The notes under the pieces were generated by a model that was given only the letters and a program-made list of their open reading frames with translations, had not been told where the DNA came from and did no database searches. Positions 8,985 through 19,943 of a stretch of DNA of 24,952 bases are shown here, piece by piece. Numbering within the stretch: position 1 is the first letter of the stretch; every line of letters begins with the position of its first letter. The DNA is taken from positions 210,862 through 235,813 of the forward strand of contig MNCI01028339.1 of assembly GCA_015680685.1 (NCBI GenBank), given 5' to 3'. The DNA is from Gnetum montanum. Taxonomy: Eukaryota > Streptophyta > Gnetopsida > Gnetales > Gnetaceae. The position numbers and the translations under genes were made by a program.

Positions 8985-9535
8985 ACATAGCCCAAAGATT
9001 TATCTTCATTTTTTGGTATTTTAATAATAGGCTAAGTTTAGCTACTTTTCTAACTAGATGGATTCATTAAAAGAATCATTTGGAGTAAGAAAATTCAAAG
9101 TTCTTCTTAGCTAGATTGAAATGTTAGATTAATAACATTCATATGTGTTTCTATAAGCATTTTATTTAACATCCTATACTATCACCAAAATAATCCATAA
9201 ATTTGTTGGAATTTAATATTAAATTCTCTAAGAGATTCTTTAATCCCTTTCTTGGACTCTACTAACCTATAATATAGTTATTTTTCATCTATTTTATTAT
9301 GGAACTCAACTAAAAATAGATATTTCATATCATCCCAATTGGTGATGCTACTGTTTAGCAAGTTAGAATATCAAATTTGAGTCATATCTTTCAAGTTTGC
9401 TACAAACAGTCTACAAGCTTGGTCTTAATGTTGAATATTTACATGAGCTAAGGCTAGTTCAAACAAATGAACATATTATTTACGTAAATAAGCTTTCCTA
9501 GGAATGAAAGGCTCAAGTAAATCCTTATGAACTAC
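8985..9535 (-). pseudogene. Retrotransposon gag (capsid region), reverse strand
   Basis: Reading the minus strand from about 9531 in a single phase gives DLLEPFIPRKAYLRK, then DQACRLFVANLKDMTQ, NSSITNWDDMKYLFLVEF, VESKKGIKESLREFNIKF and a QQIYGLF end. This is the helical capsid region of plant retrotransposon Gag, where a xxSITSWxxL segment is followed by KKGxxxSLxEFxxxF. Stops are scattered through it (TAA, TGA, TAG), so it is dead, but the phase holds for roughly 180 codons. It differs clearly from the gags at 822-2100 and 16960-18000 and from the plus-strand gag at 20.7-22.5 kb, so it marks another element. The N-terminal part may extend right to about 10130, where a 77-codon minus-strand frame occurs. 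Confidence 0.7.
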
Positions 9536-11570
9536 CTTGGAATTATCGTTATAATTCAAGAATCTTAATCATGTGACTCTTTGCCAAGGATTTACTTATG
9601 GCATATTTGATATGTGGAATTTCCTTCCTATTGTTGAATGCTTATGATTTCTTCACCTTTTCGTAAAAAGTGGTAATTTAGGTAAGAGAGGCAACTTTGT
9701 AGAACTTCTAGTTTTTACTCCACTACTTGCCCTTGGTTCAAAAAAATTTTCCTTTTCTTTTCCTAATGAATAATTAGCCTTATAAATAGTGTATGCACTA
9801 GGGATTTAAATTATTTAGAGTTATCAAGTCATTTGCTCATGAACAAAGTAGTAGCTAATTTCTTGCCCTCCTAGCACCATAAATAACTATTGGTGACTAC
9901 TTTGAACCACCAATATTGTCCCCTCCCCCATGATGAAAGTCACAAGAATGAGATGTTCTTTCAAACTCAAGTTTAGGTGTTTGTTGGTCTCTAGAAAAAC
10001 TAAGGCTTGAATACTTCCAAATAAACTCAACTGGTATTATAGCAAAAACTATGTGTTTTGAGCTATTGTTAAGTACTAATTTCACAATTTTGCATATTGA
10101 TAGGAAAACAAATAAATGCACTTTTATCAAAAGATTTATTCATCTTTAATTAATTCTACAAGTAAGTAAAATTTTCCTACTATATCAAAGCTACCAAGTC
10201 TATGTAGTATAGATTATACATTGCCTATGAAAAGCAGTCTTTCATCTAATGCTTAAGTGTAATTCCACAAAGTCTATTGCCAATTTTCCTTAGAGAGAAA
10301 ATTCCAAAAGAAAACTAGAAATAGAGTAAAATTTAATGAATTTTAGAAAATAAAATAGTAGAATCATGTAAACTCCTAAACATTGAAATGAGGTACTACT
10401 AACATGAAGAAACACTTTAAAAAATAAAGCTACTTCAAATCATCCAACAATATCAAAAATTGTTAAATCCTCAAGCTTAAAGAAGCAAGTCTTTACATAA
10501 GACATATTGACATGTGCAAACACTTTAAAATGAACTAAAGTTGTTTTAAAGCCAGTCAATAAACACTAAAAATTGCTAAACATGAAGCTATTCAAGTAAT
10601 CTAAAAATTTTAAGAATGAGATGCCAAGCACAATACAATCTTCACTACTAGCTAAGCAACTAAGATAAAATAGGGAAAGAAGAATTTACTCATGGGATAT
10701 AAGTAAATTAGTGGAATCGTATCTAAAGTTAGAAAGCCATTATACAAGAAATCCCTCCTACCTTTTCCAATATTCTCCCCCATCCTAATATGTCTTAAAC
10801 AAATTTGCTTTGGGATTTATATAGCAGCCTCTCGTAGTTACAATCATTTTAGAAATAAAAACTATAGTTACCTCACATCCTGCTCATATAATTTCAAGGC
10901 ATCAAATAACTATTCTATTAATAAATTCTCTCCTTACTTCAAGCTCCTTAATTGATAATTACAATGTCTCAAGATAACTTGATTTATTTTATTTAGCTTA
11001 AAGCTACTAAACTCCTTTTAAGGCTCTTTCAACACTTATTTCTCTTCACAATTGTAGACCATTAGATAATTACTTAGTTTCTTAGCATATTTCTATCATT
11101 CTTTTAACATGGAAATCATCAACTAGTAACTGTTGTAAGTTAAAAGAGCTTTAATCAATCAAATTCATTATTTCATAGCTTAGAACTATTAAGCTTCTCT
11201 AGTGATATTTCTCCCATAATTTATTTAGTTATGGAACTCGATTCTTCTATTGAAGCAACTCCTACGCTGATATGAATCTGAGCTTTCTTCTCAATAACTT
11301 TAGGTAGAATTCCAATACTATTATTAGTAAATTTTATTTTATTTTGGCTCGTAATGGCTTTCTATTAGCTCTTCAATTTCCACATCCTTTTGTTTTATGG
11401 CTTGTCTTCCTCATGATGGCCTCATGCTTTAATGATGGCTTTGCACTTTCTATTCCAATCTTTAATGTTGGTTTTGTGCTTTAGTTACCTCTATTCTAAT
11501 TTCTATCTTTGTTTGTATCTTTTGGTTTAGCATGGCATCAATTGTAGAGCTTCTTTGAATTTTCTTGCAA
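9536..11570. other. AT-rich stretch without a recognised gene
   Basis: The left part lies just upstream of the minus-strand gag and may be its N-terminus and leader; a minus-strand frame at 9897-10130 ends in a glycine-rich HHGGGDNIGG segment but matches no family I know. From about 10140 to 11570 only AT-rich, low-complexity sequence is seen, with no LTR end, PBS or coding domain found on either strand. Confidence 0.4.
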
Positions 11571-11579
11571 AATTGTTTT

Positions 11580-13520
11580 AGTCTACCCCTATTGAAGAGC
11601 TAATATGGCAAAATGATCATACGATTTTCTTGTAGGTCTAATATGCTATTCTATGAGCTACACCTTCTTCTAGTTGAGCTAGATTAAAATGAAATGAGCT
11701 TATTTTAATACTCATAATCTAGTTCTATGAGTTAACATGGCAAAATACTATTATGTAAGTAGAGCTTACTTGTAGAATCATTATTAGGTTCTACACATGA
11801 GGTTTATCTTAGGAACCTATGTGGAAGGGTAGCTACATAGAATCATTTTTTGGTTCTACAAAGATCCTCTTCAAGAGTATGAGGCTCAAAAATATTTAAG
11901 CTTGTTTGTTAAGCTAATTTTTAGCTCTACGAAGGCTAACATGGTAAAGTGGATTCACAAAGCTCATGTGACTTGTAGGATGTTTTTATAGAACTATTTT
12001 TGAGTTCTTCAAATCAACTCTACAAGCTAATGTGGCTCAGAGCTAACATGATATATCTTTTTTATGGAATAGAAAGATAGCTCTTCACCTAGGTACCTTC
12101 ACCAAGATTCTAATGTGATGATGATGATATGTGTGATAACATGGTATGGCATTGCTAATGTGGTAGAGCGTGCTTGTAGAATGAAAATTTACTTCTATGA
12201 ACTAGCTCTACAAAAGGGCTAAGCTGGAAGAAGATGACATGGCCTATAGAGCATTTTCGTAGAAACATAAGCTAAATCTAGAGCTTACATGGAAGATATA
12301 TTTTATAAAAACACTTTTTCACTATATGAGCCACTTCTAAAAGATTCTTTGTAGAATCAATTTTTTGCTCTATGAACTTCCTCTATGTGTTGGTGTGGCA
12401 TGATTTGTTTCAGATACTTTGTAGAGCTAAATTTTAGCTCTATGAGCAACATCCTTTCTCTAGTGCTAATGTGGTAGAGCTTTTTCATTAAGCTGAATTT
12501 TACCCTTACCAATTGAAACTATGAGCTGACATCATGTGCTACTAACATGGTAGGGCACGAGAGCTTTGCTTACATGGTAGATGAAGCTTTCTACTTCTTA
12601 TGAGCTTGTAAATCTTCATCTAGACGATAGCGTGATAGATGTTGATATGGCACTACTGATGGATCAAATGCTAATGTGGCAAGGCTCACTTGTAGAACCT
12701 AAATTTAGTTCTATGAACCAACTCTACATGTTGATGTGGCATACGAGCATTTTTGCTAAAGAAATTAGGTTCATCTATTTACTAGCATGTTAGGTTGCCA
12801 ATGTGGTACATGGAGCTATCTAGATTATGGATTTTCATCTAGATGAAATTTCCACTGATTTTGAATGCTAAAGTGGCACAAGGTGACATGGTAGAGCTAT
12901 TTTGTAAAGCAATCTTTCAGCTCTACGAGCATCCCATTCATTCCTAAAAAGCTTATTCTCATAGAAGTGCTAACATGGGAGTGCTTATTTGCTAAGTTGC
13001 TTGTAAACTCTATGAAAGGTGCCTTTTCTTTGAAGCTTTCATGGTAGTGCTTGCTTTGTAGAGCTAAACTTAAGCTCTACAAAGAATGAGCTCCCTCTAG
13101 TGCTAATGTGGAAGATGAAAATAGTTGTTTATTCTTTCATCTAGATGGATGCCAAGCAAGTGTCTCTAGTAAAGCTCTATCGCATAATTCTTCATCTAGA
13201 TGATGGCTTTGATCTAAATGACTTTTTATTTGTAGAGTTAAATTTTCAAGTTTACAAACCAACTTTATGAGCTAACATGGTAAAGCTAAAAATTAGCTCA
13301 CTTGTGAAGATAGCTTTTGGTTCTATGTACTTGCTCTTTGAAACAGTTGACATGGTAGAATCAAAAAAAGAGCTAGTTAGTGAGGCTAAAACTAGACTTT
13401 ACAAATACTACTCTTCTTCCAAAGCTAACTTGGCAGAGCCAATTTTTGCATTTTTTCATAGAACCATATTTCTTACCTTAACAAATCCACATCACACAAT
13501 TGTCTACATGGCAAAGCTAA
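11580..13520. repeat. Diverged array of units with a 23-bp palindrome and a GCTAACATGG box
   Basis: At least 13 copies of a 23-24 nt palindrome occur, at 11772, 11837, 11908, 11988, 12064, 12176, 12351, 12421, 12487, 12692, 12904, 13058 and 13232. The inferred consensus has arms GTAGAGCTAAA and TTTAGCTCTAC around a central T. Between palindromes a box of the type GCTAAYRTGGYAGAGC recurs (11596, 11935, 12153, 12464, 12541, 12670, 13270, 13425 and others). Where consecutive copies survive, palindrome spacing is about 65-80 bp. One box is in inverted orientation at 13658-13671, just beyond the array. Short frames inside are chance products. Confidence 0.78.
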
Positions 13521-15391
13521 ATTCCCTCTTCCCTTTCTTTGCTTTAATTCAAATCCCTTTTTTTATATTCAAATTGAACCTTTGTTCTTAAAACAATGGT
13601 TTCTTTTAGTGTTCAATTATTTATTCAAATACCTATCAAGATGAAACCAATCCTTAAGCTCTACCATGTTATAGAAACCTAAAAATTTTCTACATTGATA
13701 TGCATTCTTGAAATCCATAAATTCTCAACTTTACTTTTGAGCTTAATTCTAATCCTTAATTTTTGAGCTTTTTTCATATCATAGCTCTCACTTAAAACTT
13801 AGCTTTAAATTTGAAGATTCAAAATCATAAGTAGTACCTAAGCTTTCTGTTCACTGAATTGCAAGCCTTGGATTATTCTAAATCCCCTTTTATGAAAAAA
13901 AAATTGAGCTAATACGAATCATCAAGAAACCAAAAAGTAATTCCTACCATATTTATGGCTGAAATGTGAAAATAAGTTCTAGGCTATGAGTGTATTTTTT
14001 TTTAGGTTCTTTCAACAGTCATTATGCATTAAATTAAGGTTTTTAGATTAATTTTTGGGAAATTTGAGACTTTTCTACACATGTATGTGTAGTGTCTTGG
14101 TCAATCTTGTCTTCTTTGATGATGTTTACTACATCCATGACCTATAATAATTTTTAAATATTTTTTAATATTCTTTTCTACCCAAGGACTAGCATTTTGT
14201 AACATTTCTTGCTTGAATGTAGGGTTTTGGGTTTTTTTTTTTGGTCAATCTTGATAGTGTGTTAGTTCCTTGTGCTTGGGATAGGGATTCTAGATTTTTC
14301 TTAACTCTTTAGTCTTCATGTTTGGTCTATGGCTCTGTAAGAGTAGTGTATTTGACCTTACCTACCTAGGAAGGCAATGTTTTTAGCAATTTTTTAAAAA
14401 AAATAGGATGAAAGGGCAACATAGATTCTCCCAAAACCATGAAGTCACAATTTTTTTCACTTCTCCCTTCATTCCTAGCAATTTTAATTTTCACAGTTCT
14501 TAAATTATTGTTATTGGATCTTGGACCTCCTCAAGCCTTAGCATTTTTTGTTATGGTGACAAGTTTTGGTAAAACCCTAGTTTCATGTCAATTCTTTGTC
14601 AAAATGCCTATCTATGCTTTGTATGTTAACTATTTGAAAAAATGTATATGTCTTATAAAATATCATATTATTTTTTTCATGTCAATTGTTTAACAAAATG
14701 TCAAACTTGATTTTTCTTATGTCAAGTGTTTGACAAAATGTTAAATCTACTCAGAGTTGATTCATGATGTTTTAATTTTGGCCTAAGTGTAACCTCAGTT
14801 ATGTTTGCAAGATTGGCAACTTTATATTCATGGTTTATTGGTCAAATGTTATTAATTTAATGTTTTACTTTGGTCATAATGTTAATATGTGTTTAATGAT
14901 TCAATGTTCTACTTGTTTATAGGCTTCTAGTGATGAATATGATGGCTATAACAACACTTCCCCTCCTTCTTCCATGGCTTTTTCTAAGCCTTTGATGATG
15001 ATGATGTGTTATCATCTTTGTTGTGTTATGGCTATTAACTTATTGCTACATCTGCAGCTTTAAAGACTATGTCTCATCTCTTTCTATTACACTATGTAAC
15101 TATCGCTATGATCATGAACTACCTAGTCATGTTTGACATTGATGATATTGTATGTTGACTGGTTTGACACTGCTCCTTGGTTATAGACTTTTAATTATTT
15201 TTTCTATGTTTTATATTTTTATATAAACAGTAGATTTAGGCTACAAGTTAAAACAATAGTAAAAGATAAGGCTACAAAGTAAAATTTGACAATGTAATGT
15301 AATAAGGTGAAAATTATAAAACATTGCATAACTATGAAAATAAAAACTAGTCATCATGTATATGCAAGGGAAAGAAAGAGAGGCCACATAT
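13521..15391. other. AT-rich stretch without a recognised gene
   Basis: No coding domain was found. Seen here: an 8-bp-arm palindrome CTACACAT/ATGTGTAG at 14075-14092; three copies of a 23-bp motif of the type CATGTCAAnTnTTTnnCAAAATG at 14584-14606, 14678-14700 and 14718-14740; and an ATG-started hydrophobic frame at 14439-14693 that I do not accept as a gene. Confidence 0.4.
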
Positions 15392-15646
15392 TCACTAGTT
15401 TTAGGCCTTGGAAAGCCATGATTTACTAGCTTTAGGCCCTAGTAGGTCATGGTATCACCAGTTTTAGGCATTGGTAGGCTAGTGTTTCACTAGTTTGAAG
15501 CCCTGGCAGACTAGTGTTATACTAGTTTTAGGCCTTGATAGGCAATTATTTCACCAACTTTAGGTCTTGATAGGCCATGTTGTCACTAGTTTTAGGCCCT
15601 AGTAGGCGAATGCTCCACTAGTTTGAGGCCGTAGAATGCCATGATA
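15392..15646 (+). repeat. Tandem array, about 8 units of 32 bp
   Basis: Each unit reads roughly TCACTAGTTTTAGGCCYTRG then TAGGCCATG and three or four variable bases. Unit starts are near 15392, 15423, 15455, 15487, 15519, 15551, 15583 and 15615. Units are diverged by several substitutions each. The array lies directly beyond the C-terminal end of the minus-strand protease, where reverse transcriptase would be expected. Confidence 0.85.
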
Positions 15647-15689
15647 TCAATTTTCAAACCCTATTCATCATCCTCATATGGCAAGTAAA

Positions 15690-16010
15690 TCTCCTGCTGT
15701 ATGGGAGATGAGACTACTTGAAGCTTAGCTAGCCATGATCTTTCTAGGATCAAGTTAAAACTATATATCTCCTTGACTACTAAGAAATTAGCAAATGTGA
15801 TAAATTATTCTTTGGCTACAAAGTCTAAGGAGATAGAACCCCATACCACTACCTACAACCCATTGAATGACTTGAGTGTGGAGGTAGAAGTTTCTTGGAT
15901 GTTTTCAATTCATCCTAATCACTCAATGATGGTAAATGGTATCACATTGATTTCTACCCCATCATCCATATCAATATGATAAACCTTATACTTTTCAACA
16001 CATATGGTAA
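15690..16010 (-). pseudogene. Ty3/gypsy aspartic protease remnant, reverse strand
   Basis: On the minus strand, DDGVEINVIP (codons within 15937-15966) matches the retropepsin active-site strand, where D-S/T-G-A-x-x-N-x-I is usual. The catalytic Asp-Ser/Thr-Gly reads Asp-Asp-Gly here, so the site is altered. About 50 codons on, LILERSWLAKLQVV corresponds to the conserved LGRPWL segment near the protease C-terminus of plant Ty3/gypsy elements. A few stops break the frame. It lies downstream, on the minus strand, of the gag at 16960-18000, and is cut off to its left by the 32-bp tandem array, so pol is missing. Confidence 0.68.
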
Positions 16011-16959
16011 TAAAGAGGGGAACATATAGCAATTTTCTATTTTATGGTTCAATCTTGACTTTGTTGTCATGAAAGGTAAGCATGGGTTTATGCTTTTTTT
16101 TTATAAGTTAAGTTTGCTCAATAATAGAGTGAATGGATTCTTTATTAGTAGATATGTCTCCACACAAGAATAGAGGTTAAAATTTAAAATAGCACATCTC
16201 TATGAGCAGGGGAAGTCATAACTAGATCATATAGGTTAAATGATATGTTCTTTTATTTCAAGGATCATTTGGATTGTTCCATTTCTTTGAGGAAATTATT
16301 TTTGCTGGCATGTGATTTTTAAGAATTTGTAGTCTTAATTTCTTTCATTATTCCTAGAATATTTTACTTATGTTTTAACATGTATTGCTTCAACCCCTTA
16401 CTCATACCTAGTTTGTGATTCTCTCTTGGTTGCCTAGTTGATGCAATGAAGTTCAAAAGTATGACTACTGTAGATTTTGGCTTTGGCGGGTCAACTTGCT
16501 TAGTATGGGACCTAGAAATAGGTTGGCTTCATCACTATTGTAGTGATGATTACTTATTGATTGATAATAATAGTGTTGAGTTATTGCCCATAATGAGTGA
16601 GCATTGGTCATGGTTTATTACAAGTTTGCTTGTGGATGGTGAAGACACCCTAATAATAAATGGTTTCCTAGCCTTAGAAGGATTAATAACACTATGATTA
16701 GGTTGTTATTTTGATATCACTAAAGCTAAAATATGTATAAAAAAAGGTTCCTTAGGGGCCAATGATGATGATACTCGTATGACGAATGGTATTTTAGGCT
16801 TTATGTTCTAAGGTTGAGGTGGTACCTTGATGACAAATGATTCTCTAGGAGGACTAAATCAATTGGATGTTGTGAACAAGGCTATGATGTAGGGATCATT
16901 GTTAGTGTTAGAAGAGTTGGATTCATTCAACATCAGCTCTCTACAATCGATCATCTTCT
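16011..16959 (-). other. Gag-protease linker of the reverse-strand element, unreadable
   Basis: Lies between the minus-strand zinc knuckle and protease. No conserved segment could be read. A plus-strand 83-codon frame (16446-16697) runs against the direction of the flanking element and looks like chance. Confidence 0.4.
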
Positions 16960-18000
16960 AAACATTATCTTTCAAGGCTAAGTAATAGTCAATGTCATGA
17001 CCAACTGGTCGATGATCATACCTCTTGCAAGCAAACTTAGACTATTAGTATGTTGAAATTATTTATCTTTAAGAAACTATTCTAGAATCTGATAAGGCTT
17101 CATTAATAGCTTTGTATACTTGCTCCTATCCTTGCACTCAAATTTAGGTCTTGGCTAGTTGGAAGTATATAAAGTAGATGGTTGACATGGGTCAAGAGAT
17201 GTGTTGTGTGGCAATAATTTTTACCTTTCTACTTATTTTGTGTCTTTTGCTACTATGGCCATAGTTGTTCATGCTTGTTTGGTCTCATCCTCATCCCTCT
17301 TAGTGTGTTTGTTCTTATAAGCTATATAGGATGGAACACTACTAGCTTCTACCACATCTTTTATGTTCTTGATTTAAGAATAGGCTTGACTAAGTGATTG
17401 AGGACCCAAGTTGTATAGTTTTAACTTGATGAAAAAATTAACCACTTCTTTGAAAATGACTAACAAATGAATCTTAGAGATGGACTCCAGAAACTCATTA
17501 AATTTTTCATTCCATCTTTGAATAAACCTTTGAACTAGTTCTAGTGGTCCTTGCCTTAGTTTCATGAGCTAGTCCAAGATTGTATCACACTTTAGGTTGT
17601 ATTTGAGCAGTTGACAAATTGGATTATGAAGTTATCAAGGGAAGAGATGGAACCTTTAGGTAAGGTTTAGTACTAGTCTAAAGCCTTTCTTATTAAGGAC
17701 ATAGGAAAAATTCATACCACTATTTGAGGCTATGCTTTAACAAGAGGCATCCCAAATAGAAGGTGATGAGATGCACATTGGAATCACCTTCATCATTATA
17801 CTTGATGAACTAGGGGATGAGGATGCCTTTGGATAAAGTTATTTGAGAAACAATAGGATTGATAAGATCATCTTGGTAATAATCCATGACTTTTACTAAT
17901 TGGATGATATTGGCTTTGAGTTTCTACAATGTTTCAATAAGGTTCTAAATCATTTAGAAGGCTTAATCCAAGACCTATGGTGTGCCTGCAAGTTGCACTA
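16960..18000 (-). pseudogene. Ty3/gypsy gag remnant, reverse strand
   Basis: The zinc-knuckle segment reads CKRYDHRPVGHDIDYYLALK at 17030-16971 on the minus strand; the last Cys of the knuckle has become Tyr. Upstream on the minus strand, 17374-17565 is open for 63 codons: MKLRQGPLELVQRFIQRW, then NEKFNEFLESISKIH, VIFKEVVNFFIKL and a PQSLSQAYS end. This is the Gag C-terminal capsid helix pattern (LKQGxxESVxxFIxRW). Further right, to about 18000, the sequence continues in parallel with 1560-2000, which supports more gag N-terminally but without an open frame. The initial ATG of the open part is internal to gag. Confidence 0.75.
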
Positions 18001-18329
18001 GTTGTTGAATAGTTGTGGTCATGGAATGTACAATGATATAGACTAGAGGGATCATGTAACTACCACTTTAGGAAGATTGAAAATGGAAGAAGATGTTTAC
18101 ACTAGAATATATGGAACAAAAGGAGTATTGGGCATAAATAAATTATGAAAAACATGTGATATTTATACTTTAGAAGAGGGACTAGCTGAAACTATGAATG
18201 ATTGGAGAATGGCAAGGATTATGAGGCTATGGCATTGTAACAAAAGGTGTTGAGGTAAACATAAATGCAAACAAAGAAGCAACTTGAGAATTTTGATATA
18301 CAAAGGTTATAGTAGGAGCTTAGCTTACT

Positions 18330-18775
18330 ACTAAGACTGAGTGCCTCGGATTGGTCATGGTTACTTCAGGGATAGATCACTATAACAGATCCCCTAGATG
18401 AGCATCAATTTCATAGTAGGTCCCAAACTCATCCTGATCCTTTGTATGAAATCCTAAATTGGCTTCTTCACTCACTTCACTATCATCATCTACATTTACC
18501 AACTATGCCAACATGTGCATGTAGAATTCAGATAATTTAATATGGTCATATGGTGAAGGAATATATTCCTTTCCATTTTTAAGGATGAAATCATATTAAC
18601 ACTTAGGGTTGAACTCCTTGTGTGGGATGCATAAACCTACACAAATTATCGTACATATCAAATTGTAATATTATTCATCAATTTTTGTGTGAGCTAGGTT
18701 GAGTTCTAACCACCTAAGAAACTACCTACACTCCATTATGGCTAGGTCCTTAGGGACATATACATGAGTGGATTC
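18330..18775 (-). pseudogene. Decayed reverse-strand coding frame, probably gag N-terminal region
   Basis: A minus-strand phase from about 18770 reads YVPKDLAIMECR, FLRWLELNLAHTKIDE, CVGLCIPHKEFNPKC, NGKEYIPSPYDHIKLSEFY, VNVDDDSEVSEEANLGF and DEFGTYYEIDAHLGD, separated by only a few stops. The reading looks like former protein, and it lies upstream of the minus-strand gag in the same direction, so an N-terminal gag or leader ORF is the likely identity. I do not recognise a named domain. Confidence 0.45.
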
Positions 18776-19804
18776 CTAATTAGAGGCTATATCAATGATA
18801 TTATGTTATAGAATAATTGACACAAAAGGCATAAATAGTGTTGAATTAAGGGATCAAGTAGATGTAGCATATTACACTATAACAGCATAAATGTGCAATG
18901 CAAACACTACAACTATATAAAAACTACAATAGTGTTGATGTAGCATAAATATGTAGATGAAAAAAATACTATTAAAAATGTACATGCAAAAATAATAAAA
19001 GTATAGTGAACTGTAACTGTAAAAATAATTTTTACGATAAAAAAAAAAGTCAACAAGTTATAGCATATTTAGGCCAATTTATTTAAGGCTACATTGGAAA
19101 AAAATGGAAAAATGATCATAGTGTATTTATCCTAACATATTTGAGCCTACATTGGTAAAAAATGGGAAACTGGTCATAGTGTATTTATCCAAGCGTATTT
19201 GAGACTACAATGGAAAAAAAATGGAAAAATGATCATAGCGTATTTATTTTAGTGTATTTGAGGCTACATTGGAAAAAAATAAGAAAACAATTACAGCATA
19301 AATAATAAAAACCACTATAAACTATAAATGCTGAAAATAAAAAAAGTATAGTGCACAACAACTATGAAAATAATTTCTTATAGCTGAAAAACTATAAACT
19401 GAATGTAATAGTTTAACCATAGCATTTTTGAACCAATGCTAATATTACTAGGAAAATAAGAGTAGATTTTAAGATTTCAAGTAATCTAAGACCAATGTAT
19501 CTATAAGCTTTGACTATACCAAAGAGTTTGCAGACTGAGATAAAAACATTAACCAAAAAAATCCAAAAAAATAAAGCACTAAAACTCAAACACACTAGTG
19601 TTTCAAGCCACAAGAATTAGCTTCCACATCCTAAATACACTACCATGAAAAAATCTAAAACAGGAAAATAGTGTTTGCACCTATGTTTGGATGAGAAAAT
19701 TAGGTAGAGGTCCTTCTTCTATACTATAGCAACAAAAAAATAAGATGTTGGAAAACTGAAGATCTTAGTGCAAAATAGTTTTACCTCAAAATCCAATGGA
19801 CCTT
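18776..19804. other. AT-rich stretch left of the young LTR, no gene
   Basis: No coding domain, PBS or LTR end was recognised on either strand. By position it should contain the leader or 5' LTR of the minus-strand element. It holds the 58-bp tandem array. The last bases before the LTR are ACCTT. Confidence 0.45.
19060..19295 (+). repeat. Tandem array, 4 units of about 58-60 bp
   Basis: Units start near 19060, 19119, 19177 and 19236. Each reads TAGYGTATTTAT, a short variable part, ATTTGAGGCTACATTGG, an A-rich run with TGG, then ATGATCA. The first unit is the most diverged (TAGCATATTTAGG). Confidence 0.85.
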
Positions 19805-19813
19805 TGATGAGAT

Positions 19814-19921
19814 GTGATATCGCATACGCGATATTGCGGCCACCACGATATCGCATCCCATGCGATATCACATACACAATATCCCATCATCCCCTGCAAT
19901 GTCGCATACGCGATATTGCGG
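19814..19921. promoter_or_regulatory. CpG-rich palindromic motif cluster in U3
   Basis: GATATCGCAT (19847-19856) and ATGCGATATC (19860-19869) form a perfect 10-bp inverted repeat around CCC. GTGATATCGCAT (19814-19825) is the perfect reverse complement of 19860-19871. TCGCATACGCGATATTGCGG occurs twice exactly, at 19820-19839 and 19902-19921, 82 bp apart, and itself holds a 7-bp-arm palindrome. Twelve CpGs fall within 19820-19925. Position just upstream of the TATA box suggests a transcription-factor or enhancer array; that role is inference. Confidence 0.6.
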
Positions 19922-19935
19922 TCCGTTGCCAAATC

Positions 19936-19943
19936 TATAAATA
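19936..19943 (+). promoter_or_regulatory. LTR TATA box
   Basis: TATAAATA stands 131 bp into the LTR. A start site about 30 bp on falls near 19968, the point aligned with base 1 of the window. Confidence 0.6.

Noticed and set aside
12581-13591. Plus-strand ORFs within the palindrome array (70 and 104 codons)
   Set aside because: They read through repeat units and change character with each unit, so they are by-products of the array.
14571-14580. AAAACCCTAG as a telomere-like box
   Set aside because: A single 7-8 bp match in 25 kb is expected by chance and no promoter or gene is near.
14439-14693. 84-codon ORF with a hydrophobic, signal-like N-terminus
   Set aside because: Hydrophobicity follows from T-rich DNA; the frame contains copies of a local non-coding repeat and has no recognisable mature domain.
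16446-16697. 83-codon plus-strand ORF
   Set aside because: It lies opposite the gag-protease linker of a reverse-strand element and matches no family.
15392-19295. Short tandem repeats as CRISPR arrays
   Set aside because: Units are directly adjacent and diverged, with no constant repeat alternating with unique spacers, and the context is plant retroelement DNA.
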